Shown here: positions 52,666 through 61,500 of the stretch, piece after piece | Layout: every line of letters begins with the position of its first letter | How positions within the stretch are numbered: the stretch's first letter is position 1 | Assembly: GCA_017883235.1 (NCBI GenBank) | Contig: JADGNY010000014.1 | Coordinates: 1 to 64,000, forward strand | Length of the DNA: 64,000 nucleotides | Source: Thermoanaerobaculia bacterium | GTDB lineage: Bacteria; Acidobacteriota; Thermoanaerobaculia; Gp7-AA8 | Reading direction: 5' to 3' | Notes under the pieces: generated by a model | What the model was told of the DNA's origin: nothing | Database searches by the model: none | Seen by the model: the letters and a program-made list of their open reading frames with translations, nothing else | Made by a program: the position numbers and the translations under genes

Positions 52666-53288
52666 TCCGCGTCTTCATCGCCGACGACCAGCTTCTGATC
52701 CGTCAGGGAATCCGCACGCTGCTGGAGATGGACGCGGAGATCGTCATCGCTGGCGAGGCGGAGGACGGTGTCGAAGCGATAGACCGCGTGCCGGCATCCG
52801 AGGTCGATGTGCTGCTGCTCGATGTGCGGATGCCGAAGAAGAGCGGCCTCGATGTGCTCCGCGAGCTCGGCTCCTCCTTGCCGCCCACGCTGGTGCTGAC
52901 CACGTTCGACGATACGACGGTCGTCCTCGACGCCATCCGCGCCGGCGCGCGCGGCTTTCTGCTCAAGGACATCTCCTACCAGCAACTCATGACCGCCATC
53001 CGCGCCATCGCCACCGGCGGGACGATGTTCCAGCCGGCCATCACGCAACGCCTTCTCCGCGCCGCAGGAACCCTGACAACCGATGCCCTGCCCGACGAAG
53101 CGCTGACCGCGCGTGAGCTGGAAGTGGTCCGCCTCATGTCCGGCGGCTACAGCAACAAAGAGATCGCCCACGCCCTCGGCACCGCGGAAGGGACGATCAA
53201 GAACCAGGTCTCCAGCATCCTCTCCAAGTTCGGCGTGCGCGACCGGACGCGAGCCGTGCTGAAGGCGCTGGAGGCGGGGCTGCTGTAG
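52662..53288 (+). CDS. NarL/LuxR-type response regulator
   Basis: A 208-residue two-domain regulator. The receiver domain has the acidic cluster FIADDQ and phospho-acceptor Asp54 (LLLDVRMP); Thr and Lys partners are visible at TTFDDT and LLKD. The C-terminal LuxR HTH reads LTARELEVVRLMSGGYSNKE. It pairs with the kinase encoded directly upstream. Targets are unknown. Confidence 0.94.
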   Translation: MIRVFIADDQLLIRQGIRTLLEMDAEIVIAGEAEDGVEAIDRVPASEVDVLLLDVRMPKKSGLDVLRELGSSLPPTLVLTTFDDTTVVLDAIRAGARGFLLKDISYQQLMTAIRAIATGGTMFQPAITQRLLRAAGTLTTDALPDEALTARELEVVRLMSGGYSNKEIAHALGTAEGTIKNQVSSILSKFGVRDRTRAVLKALEAGLL

Positions 53289-53330
53289 GGGTTGCTGGGT
53301 TGCTGGGTTACGAGGTTGCTGAGGTTTTTC

Positions 53331-53390
53331 CTTCGCGGCTTCGCGTCTTCGCGTGAGATCGATGTCACGCGAAGACGCGAAGACGCGAAG
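53331..53390. repeat. Inverted repeat, CGCGAAGACGCGAAG family, first copy
   Basis: A long self-complementary run centred on GAGATCGATGTC, with tandem CGCGAAGA arms. A second copy at 54175 has the same centre. Confidence 0.88.
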
Positions 53391-53435
53391 AATCAACGAC
53401 CAAAATCGCTTAGAGTCCCTTTTGGGAGCAGCAAC

Positions 53436-53747
53436 ATGCCTACGAAGTCCGCGTCGAAGATTATCACTAGGGATCCGAACTGGCTGGGACCGGCGATCCC
53501 GCCCGGCGAGATCCTTCTCGAGGAGTTCCTGAAACCGCATGGCATCGGTCAGGCCGACGCTGCCAGGCAACTCGGGATCTCGTTGAACCGATTGAACGAG
53601 ATCATCCTCGGGAAGCGCGGCGTCAGCGCCGATACCGCTCTTCGTCTCGCGCGGTTGCTCAAGACCTCTCCACAGTTCTGGATGCGATTGCAGGCTGATT
53701 GGGATTTGCATCTGGCTGTGGAGCGCGCATCTCGGAAGGCCTCGTAA
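53436..53747 (+). CDS. higA: HigA-type antitoxin, orphan
   Basis: A 103-residue helix-turn-helix protein of the HigA type. NWLGPAIPPGEILLEEFLKP, then GIGQADAARQLGISLNRLNE and GKRGVSADTALRLARLLKTS are characteristic. HigA normally pairs with a HigB mRNA interferase encoded just upstream, but that space is filled with an inverted repeat and a short TTGCTGGG tandem stretch. It is an orphan, or its toxin was removed. ATG 53436 has GGGAGCAGCA upstream. Confidence 0.9.
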   Translation: MPTKSASKIITRDPNWLGPAIPPGEILLEEFLKPHGIGQADAARQLGISLNRLNEIILGKRGVSADTALRLARLLKTSPQFWMRLQADWDLHLAVERASRKAS

Positions 53748-53830
53748 GCTTCGGACGACGACTGGTCGCCGCAAAAACGCATCCGCACCATCGACGGCTC
53801 TCGAGGAGCTTCCGAGTTTGGTGTAAACCG

Positions 53831-54082
53831 AGTGTTGGTGCATGAAAATCAAGCAGACGTGCTTCAAAACGTAGCGTGGATGCTTGAAAACGGAGCATCG
53901 ATGGTTAAAACTGAAGCACAGATGCTTTAGAACTGAGCATCGATGCGACGAAGTTAGGCATGAATGCTCAAATACATAGCATTCCTGCTACTAAACACAG
54001 CATCTATGCTTAAACAATCAGCATACATGTTCTAACACATAGCATCGATGCTTGAAAGTAAAGCATCGATGCTACGAAAACC
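53831..54082. repeat. Palindrome array D (21-bp unit, 12 copies)
   Basis: Twelve units of 21 bp, core AGCATCGATGCT, each followed by a 9-bp A-rich spacer (for example TGAAAGTAA). Outer copies are degenerate (AGCAGACGTGCT, AGCATTCCTGCT) but usually keep the ability to pair. The array is more AT-rich than its surroundings. It lies between the orphan higA and the NACHT gene. Confidence 0.9.
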
Positions 54083-54174
54083 ACCATGAGCGCCTCAGCA
54101 GCCGGCATCGAGGGAGAGTATCGAGGGCCTGGCGCCGGCAAAACGAAGCGCGCGTCTGTTCATGAAAAGTCTTT

Positions 54175-54246
54175 CCCTTCGCGTCTTCGCGTCTTCGCGT
54201 GAGATCGATGTCACGCGAAGACGCGAAGACGCGAAGACGCGAAGGG
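54175..54246. repeat. Inverted repeat, CGCGAAGACGCGAAG family, second copy
   Basis: Self-complementary over about 33 bp per arm, centred on GATCGATC-like GAGATCGATGTC. It sits 10 bp after the stop of the NACHT gene and may terminate its transcription. Confidence 0.88.
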
Positions 54247-54255
54247 GGAAGGCGA

Positions 54256-57200
54256 CTACGCCTCGATCCCAAGAACCTCGCTAAGCCGTGCCGCGTAGCC
54301 GGGGAGCGACTCGTCGCCATGGCCGTCGCGGAGCGCCGCGCGGAGGCCGGCGTCGTCGTCCTTGCTGGCCGGATCGTCGGTGAGCTTGCAGAGATGCCAC
54401 TGACTCCGGACGAGCCAATGCTCCCCCGGCCCGGCCGCGAACAGCGTCCGCCACCGCTCGCTGTCCGGCCACGCCCACGTCGTCGTCGACTGCGCCCATC
54501 CGAGGGCGAAGTAAAGGGCGAGCTGGGCGGGGGAGGGGTTTTTGGGGAGACGCTGATCGATTGCGCTCCAGACTTCGAAGAGCCCGCGGTTCTGGAGGCG
54601 CAGTTTAGATTCTCCGATCTGATCTTCGAAGTTCTTGCTCTTGACCATCGTGACGACTGCGATCCACGCCTCGCCTGCGATCAGTGCGACCATCTCGCTG
54701 GCTATGTTCATCGCGTTCTCTTCGTCGGTACTAGTGCGAAGCGTCGCCATCAAGTTTCGAGGAGGAGCCGTCACGCCCCGATCCGTTAAGTCAATGTCGA
54801 AATCCGGTTTGACGTCGCGCTTGACTGCTTGGGCGAAACTCTCTGCAATTTCTCGGGCTAGGTCGTCAGTGAAGTCGCGAAAATAAAAGTCTGTAATGGC
54901 GTGTCCGGTGAAAACGAAAGCGTAGCCGAATAAGAAGATGACCAAGTAGTGCGCGAAGTCATGGGCGAAGGCGGTTGTGAAGCTACTTGCGAAATCGGAG
55001 GCAAATTGCTTTGCGAATTCGCGTACGAAGTCGTTGCCGAAGGCCTTGATGATTTGCGACGATGCGTCGCCCAAGCTGAATCCGTCTTCGAGCGGAGAGC
55101 GCACCATGGTTGATAGCACAGAGTAGCCCGGTTTGATAGTGATGTGAGGAGGCAGTCCTTGGCCACCGATCCCTTGGTCGTCGCCTGGACGATCCACGGC
55201 AGCAGCGAATAGAACGCCTCGTCCAAAAGGGGGCCCTCCGTTACCGGCAGCACCGGGCCGATCGAGTTCCTGAACGTTGGCATAGTTCGCATCTGCTATC
55301 ACGCACGAACGGAGTGTCCACGCATGGAGCGTGATGAGCGAAGCAACCGCCAACGGCTTGCTGGGTTCAGAAAGGGCCGCCACTGCTCTAAGAGGTGCAA
55401 GGTCGTGCGGCGCACACCGGCTCCAATTCAGCGCTGAAATTGGGTCGACCTCTCGCGCAGCCCATTCGCCCAACGCCGAGCTCGGCCAGAAATGCAGCAG
55501 TGCACCTGCCGCCGCCGACCGGTCGGGCCGATTCGCGACGCGGCCAAGGATCCCTAACTCTGAATTGGGCCAGGCTGCGATCACCGTTATGGCAAGTTCG
55601 TCAGCCAAAGCGTAGTCCAGGCGATGTTCGATCCAGTGTCCCACAGCGTCTCCGTGACGGACGGAGAAACGTCGAATCTGATCGATCGTATTTGAAGAGG
55701 ACGAATGTCCAAGCAGCGCCGAAGCAGCATATTCGCGGAGGATGATCTCGCGCTGTTCTGGACGGAAGCGGGCCTCTTCGCGGAGGCAGCGGATCAGGAA
55801 TCCCCATTGTTCGATGTCTGAGGACTTAACAACTGCCTCGTACACCGCGTCGAGGAATTGCTCATCTTCGGCATGCGATCCGACGGCGAGCAAGCAGACC
55901 TCCCGCCAAGATGCGTCGTTGAAGTGCTCTGCAATCGCTGCGACGCCGCCATGGCGGCCCATCTCGCGGTCGATACCTCTTGCGGCTAGATACTCCATGA
56001 TCGAGAGGTGGAAAAAAGCGTAGAGCCCGGTGCTCTGCTCAACCATTATGCCGCTGTGCTTCTCGAGATGATCGATCCAGCGCTCGATCACTCCCTCGAC
56101 CTTCTCCTCAGGATCGCTTGCGAAGTCACGTCTGCTGAGGATCCACAGTAGTTTGGCGACCAAGTCGCTTCGCGTGATTGTAACCGCTTCGCGTTTTGTT
56201 CTCTCCGTTTGCATATGGATCGCTAGGGTTTCGAGATAGGCGCGCTGCAACCCGGGGTCGATCTCGGTGAACGGCCTCTTGGCTTGGGCCGGCCACGTTT
56301 CAAGGAGCATCCGAACGCAAAGGTCGTAAAGCTTAGCCCGTTCCCCAGGAAGATTCGCTTCGACTCGGTGGATCATAGCGATGAGGGTGGCCAGAATCGG
56401 CGTGCGCGCCAGCTCGCGGACGCGATCGTCAGCATCCAGCGCCGCCATCAGATCGGCGATGCCACGGTCGCGAGCCACCGGATCGGTTGGCTCTTGCACG
56501 CTGTACCAGTGGGCGACAAACGTCCGCAGGTCGTCGTCGTCGAACTTCTCCAACGCGTACTCCTCAAAGAAGACCGGCACGGTACCTTTACGATCCGCGC
56601 TCAATTGCCATCCGAGCGGAGCGTCGTCATAGCCGGAGATGCGGCTTGTAATCAGTATCGGGACGTTTCTGTAGGCGGCTGAAAAGCCTAAAACGAGATC
56701 ACGAGCGACGACTCGATGTTCAGGCGCGCCGACCTCGTCAAGGCCATCGAGTATGAGAACAGCTTGCCCCTGCTCGATTACGGTACGCAGAAAATCTTTC
56801 GGTAGAGTAAGCGATAGCTCCGTTCTCGCCTGAAGGTCGAGGTACTCGAGGAGCGAAAGATTCGGATTCTTGAGCCGCTTTTCCACAAAGTCGCGGAAGG
56901 CGACGCGGACAGGGACGGGCTCGCCTGCCACTTTGACGGCAGGCATCGTGATCGCTCCGGCAATTAGAGTGACGAGAAAACGGGAGAGCGTAGTCTTGCC
57001 TGCGCCGGGGTCGCCGAGGATGACGATGCGCGCTGGTACATCTTGTGGAGTGCCGAGAAGACGCTGCGCGATCTCGGCGGTTGTGAGCGATGCGGCTTTC
57101 TCCGCAACTCTCTTGGGCTTCACTCGGAGCGGCACGAAGAGATCACTCACTCGAGCGTTAGGCCGTGCAGCCTGATTTGGAAATCCTACAAAACGCGCGT

Positions 57201-58284
57201 GCCCGTGGTAGGCCGCGGCAGCGTCGCGGTAGCGGGAGGTGAAGCTGAGTCGTTGACCCTCGGAGATAGTCCTGGTCGGTTTTGCTTTCTTACCACCGAG
57301 ACGGTAAATCCCGGGGACCTTGATTTTGCATATGCCTCTCAGTGCGTTCTCGTATGTGAGGTTGTCCGGGGCAAAGAAGCCACTCCCTTCGCCGCTGTAG
57401 CGAAAGAGATGAATGCGAGCATCGCCTTTGCCGATATCAACTTCGCCGAGGTGAAAGCCGCGGGGCCAATTCGCCTCGTCCGTGTAGAGCGTGCCAGCGG
57501 CGAGCTCGAACAGGTTGCCGTCGGGCGACGACTGCAACTTCGTGCGATTGAGGTGCAGATGTCCACGGAGGAGAAACGCCGATCCGCTCTTTGCGCCGAG
57601 GAGCGACTCGACACGGTTAGCGTCGAATTCGCGAAGGTTGCGCAGAGGGTGATGCATGAGCGCTATGCGGAGGAAGGCATCGGGTGTTGCGTCGAGCGCT
57701 TCGCGCACTTGTGCCTCGCCTACGATGAGGTTTGCCTCATCCGTTTTGCCTCCCTCCGCGATCCAAGCGGAATTGAGCTGGAGGATACCGACGGAGACGC
57801 CGTCGAATTCGCGCACATCGGTACGCCACGGTCGGTCTGGCTGCAACGCGCGAGCGGCGCCGAGGAAATCTGCAGCGAAGGCGTAGTAGGCATCAAGACG
57901 CGTTGAGAGCAGGCGCATTGCTTCGGTATCGCGCAGCGTCTCTTCGACGATCTCTTCGTCGGTGAGCCCGGCCTGAATCGCCCGATGTGACCGGGTGATC
58001 CTGCTCCGATCGACGTCATGGTTCCCCGGTACGAGGAACCATCGATCCTTCGGATCGAGCTCCAACACCTTGTTCAACTCTGTGAAAAACCGCGTCGCCT
58101 GCTCGTACTCCTTCGGTTTGCCCGACCAGGCGATATCGCCGGTGACGAAGACCATGTCCGGGGCGAGTCCCTTCTCCTTCAACTCGCGGACTTTGGCGAT
58201 CAACGCCCGGAGCGTCGCACGACGGTCCCAGAGCTCGTCTTCTCGGAAGTGAGTGTCGGAAAGGTGCAGCCAGCGGATTGTCAT
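54256..58284 (-). CDS. Calcineurin-like phosphoesterase fused to NACHT STAND ATPase
   Basis: A 1,342-residue cytoplasmic protein. Residues 1-300 form a metallophosphoesterase with all motifs intact: HLSDTHF (D10, H12), GDI (D50), GNHD (88-90 NHD), HHP (211-213) and GHLH (241-244). Then comes a NACHT ATPase with Walker A GDPGAGKT (423-430) and Walker B VLILDGLDEVG (508-518), plus a long helical region (about 600-1,250) with an unusual Phe-rich stretch and a possible membrane segment near 1,100. STAND proteins carrying N-terminal effectors act as anti-phage alarms that fire the effector on recognition. Inference: the phosphoesterase would be the effector, cutting nucleic acid or nucleotides. 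ATG 58284 is chosen by alignment of the phosphoesterase start. No ribosome-binding site is obvious. Confidence 0.88.
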   Translation of the reverse strand: MTIRWLHLSDTHFREDELWDRRATLRALIAKVRELKEKGLAPDMVFVTGDIAWSGKPKEYEQATRFFTELNKVLELDPKDRWFLVPGNHDVDRSRITRSHRAIQAGLTDEEIVEETLRDTEAMRLLSTRLDAYYAFAADFLGAARALQPDRPWRTDVREFDGVSVGILQLNSAWIAEGGKTDEANLIVGEAQVREALDATPDAFLRIALMHHPLRNLREFDANRVESLLGAKSGSAFLLRGHLHLNRTKLQSSPDGNLFELAAGTLYTDEANWPRGFHLGEVDIGKGDARIHLFRYSGEGSGFFAPDNLTYENALRGICKIKVPGIYRLGGKKAKPTRTISEGQRLSFTSRYRDAAAAYHGHARFVGFPNQAARPNARVSDLFVPLRVKPKRVAEKAASLTTAEIAQRLLGTPQDVPARIVILGDPGAGKTTLSRFLVTLIAGAITMPAVKVAGEPVPVRVAFRDFVEKRLKNPNLSLLEYLDLQARTELSLTLPKDFLRTVIEQGQAVLILDGLDEVGAPEHRVVARDLVLGFSAAYRNVPILITSRISGYDDAPLGWQLSADRKGTVPVFFEEYALEKFDDDDLRTFVAHWYSVQEPTDPVARDRGIADLMAALDADDRVRELARTPILATLIAMIHRVEANLPGERAKLYDLCVRMLLETWPAQAKRPFTEIDPGLQRAYLETLAIHMQTERTKREAVTITRSDLVAKLLWILSRRDFASDPEEKVEGVIERWIDHLEKHSGIMVEQSTGLYAFFHLSIMEYLAARGIDREMGRHGGVAAIAEHFNDASWREVCLLAVGSHAEDEQFLDAVYEAVVKSSDIEQWGFLIRCLREEARFRPEQREIILREYAASALLGHSSSSNTIDQIRRFSVRHGDAVGHWIEHRLDYALADELAITVIAAWPNSELGILGRVANRPDRSAAAGALLHFWPSSALGEWAAREVDPISALNWSRCAPHDLAPLRAVAALSEPSKPLAVASLITLHAWTLRSCVIADANYANVQELDRPGAAGNGGPPFGRGVLFAAAVDRPGDDQGIGGQGLPPHITIKPGYSVLSTMVRSPLEDGFSLGDASSQIIKAFGNDFVREFAKQFASDFASSFTTAFAHDFAHYLVIFLFGYAFVFTGHAITDFYFRDFTDDLAREIAESFAQAVKRDVKPDFDIDLTDRGVTAPPRNLMATLRTSTDEENAMNIASEMVALIAGEAWIAVVTMVKSKNFEDQIGESKLRLQNRGLFEVWSAIDQRLPKNPSPAQLALYFALGWAQSTTTWAWPDSERWRTLFAAGPGEHWLVRSQWHLCKLTDDPASKDDDAGLRAALRDGHGDESLPGYAARLSEVLGIEA

Positions 58285-58517
58285 TGTGGGGAGAAGTAAT
58301 TCTAAGCTTGGCCTCGCCACAATCCCGCCACATTCCTGGTGTCGGTTCTCCTCATCTGATCACTCGCGCGTCACATTGCGGACGTCATATTGGTCCCGAA
58401 GGATCGAAGGAGACGGCGATGGGGAGCAGCGACACGACCAACAGCGAATACGAACCGATGGGACCGGTGCGGTCCACGTCACAAAACGGCAACGGCCCCC
58501 ATGCTAACCTCCGCCGC

Positions 58518-61500
58518 ATGAAGCGAGCTGGACTTTCGATACTCCTCTTTGTGTGCGCGGTTTCCGCGCAGGCGGCTGACAAACTGACGATCATCAAGGC
58601 GGGGCCGGTGGGTGAAGTGGCCAGCCTGGCGGAGGCGAACGAGATACGGGTCGTCTTCAGCGAGCCGATGATCGTCGTCGGCAAGATTCCGAAGGTGCTG
58701 GAGGTGCCGTGGTTTCACGTCGCGCCGGCCATCAACGGCACCTTCCGGTGGTCGGGGACGACCACGCTGATCTTCACGCCTGATCCGAAGACGCCGTTGC
58801 CGTTCGCCACGAAGTACGACGTCACGGTCGACGCCGAGGCGAAGGCGGTCAGCGGGAAGACGCTCGGCAAGGTCTATCGCTTCTCGTTCGTCACGCCGAC
58901 CATCCAGCTCCTGCGGACGGACTGGTATCGCAAAGGCGGCAAGTGGGATGGCAGCATCGTCATCGCGCTCTGGTTCAACCAGCCGGTCGATGGCGAGACG
59001 TTGGGTTCGCACCTCAAGCTGCGCACGGCCGCGCATGAATTCAAAGCGCCGGAGCTGCAGGGTCGGGAGCGTCTGCAGAAGCTCGAGCCGCAGCAGGTGG
59101 CGGCGTTCGACGCCAAAGTGGCCAAGGCGCAGCAGGCGGCGGCGAGCGATGGGCAGCCGGTGCTGTCGTTCTTTCCGACCGATTGGGACAAGAAGCACTA
59201 CAGGCCCGCGCCGGAGATGGTGGTCGTCGAGACCAAGCCCGGCGTGCCGCCCGATACGCATCTGCAGATATTCATCGACGACTCGCTGGCCAAGCGCACT
59301 GGCAATGTCGCCACCGGCCGCACACAGACATTCACCATCGAGCTGAATCCGACCTTCTTCGTCGACAAGATCGAGTGCGTGGTGGAGTGCAACCCCGACT
59401 ACTACGACCCGATCAGCATGCGCGCGAGCAACGGCGTGCCGTTCCTGAGATTCCGGAAGGCAGTGAGCGTTCTCGACGTCACCGATCCCGCGCATGAGGT
59501 TCCGGTCACGCCGGCCGCTCCGAAGCGAGAGAATCCTGAGGATGCCCGCTCGACGGCGTACAGCCTCGACGAGCTTGGGTACTCATTCCGTCCGGCCCAT
59601 ACCTACGCCGTTCGCATCGATCCTTCGCTCACCTCGGAATCCGGCCAGACGCTGGGCTACACATGGATGGCCGTCGTCGAGTACTGGCACAGGGCCGCGT
59701 TCATCAGCTTCGGCGACGGACATGGCGTTTGGGAGTCGAGCGGAGGACCGACCCTTCCGTTTTACGCGCGCAACTTCCGGAACGTGACGCAGTGGCTGAC
59801 GCCGTTGACGGTCGACCAACTCACCCCGTCGATCCTCGAGCTGCAGAAGGACGGCTTCCACAAGACGCCGGCGACCGGCGGAACGCACCGCAAGCTGGCG
59901 CCGGTGCCCGACGTCCTGCAGTCGTATGGTCTGAATCTGAAATCGGGACTGTCGACGGGCGGCAACGGCATCGTCTGGGCGGTGATCCGGCCCGGCGACG
60001 CCATCCCCAAGGCCAAGCGCTATTCCGAGGATGTCGCCGGGACGATCGTGCAGGTGACGAACCTCGGCGTGTCCGTCAAGGACTCGCCGCAGAACACGCT
60101 CGTACTGGTCTCGCGCCTCGACAATGCCGCGCCGGTCGCCGGCGCGAAGGTTTCGATCCGGACTGTGGACAACAAAGTCTTCTGGACCGGTACCACCGAC
60201 GCGAGCGGCATCGCCGTCGCGCCGAATACCGATCTGCGCATCGACCGCACCAAGAAGAAGGCCAATGGCGAAGAGGACGAGGAAGCTACTTGGGAAGCGC
60301 TCAGCGGCGTGAAGTTCGTCGTCACCGTCGAGAAAGACGGCGACACCGCCTATGCCACCAGCGACTGGAACGAAGGAATCGGACCGTATGACTTCGGCCT
60401 GAACTTCGACCTCAAGGAAGCGCAGCCGCTCCTGCGCGGATCGATCTTCACCGACCGCGGCGTCTACAAGCCCGGCGAGGAGGTCCATGCCAAGGTCGTT
60501 CTCCGCAGCGATACGCCGAAGGGGATGCAGCTTCTCCCGCCCGGCACGTCCGTCGATCTCGTCACCACCGATTCGCACGCGAAGGAAGTCGACAAACGGA
60601 CGGTCACGCTGAACGACTGGAGCAGCGCCGAGTGGACCTGGACCGTGCCCGCGGATTCGGTGCTGGGCGATTACAGCATCAGCGCCAGGACCGCCTCGCA
60701 GCGCCTGATGGTTGCCGGCGAGTTTCTCGTGGCAGCGTATCGGCGGCCGGAGTTCCGCGTCGACGTCACGCTCAAATCGCCGTCGACGATCGCCGGGACG
60801 AAACTGAACGGCGTGATCGTCGGCAAGTACCTCTTCGGCGCGGCGATGGCGTCGCGGCCGGTGAAGTGGACGTATTCGAAGGAGCCGGTGTTCGATGTGC
60901 CGCGTGCGATCCGCGAGCGCTTCGGCGAGGAACAGTGGGCGTTCCTCGGCGAAGACTACGATAACCGGCGGAGTGCCGAAACGATCGATACCAAAGAGCC
61001 GAAGCTCGACGCCAAGGGCGAGCTGAAGCTGACACTCGAGACCGATCTGACCGTCGGCCAGCCGTGGAACTACAAACTGGAAGGCAACGTCACCGACATC
61101 TCGCGCCAGCAGATCGCTGGCCGCAACTCCTTCCGCGTCGATCCGGCGCCGTGGTACGTCGGCGTGAAGACGCCGCCGTATTTCTCCGACGCCGCCAAAG
61201 GGATCGATACCGCCATCGTGGCCGTGGCCCTCAACGGCACCGCCACGGCCGACGTCAAGGTCAGCATCGACCTCCACCGCATCCAGTGGAACTCGGTCCG
61301 CGAGGCCACCGGTCACGGTTTCTACAACTGGACCTCGGAGCGCAAAGAGCTGCCGGCCGGACATTGGGATGTGACGACGCAGGCGACGCCTGTGCCCCTG
61401 CACGTGCCGCTGAATGAAGGCGGCGAGTACCTCGTCATCGCCACGGCCAAGGATGCCGAGGGGCGTTCGACGACGACACGGACCTGGTTCTACGCCGTCG

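Noticed and set aside
16060-54082. CRISPR arrays
   Set aside because: The tandem arrays have no unique spacers of 28-40 bp, the period is only 21-22 bp, and no cas gene is present.
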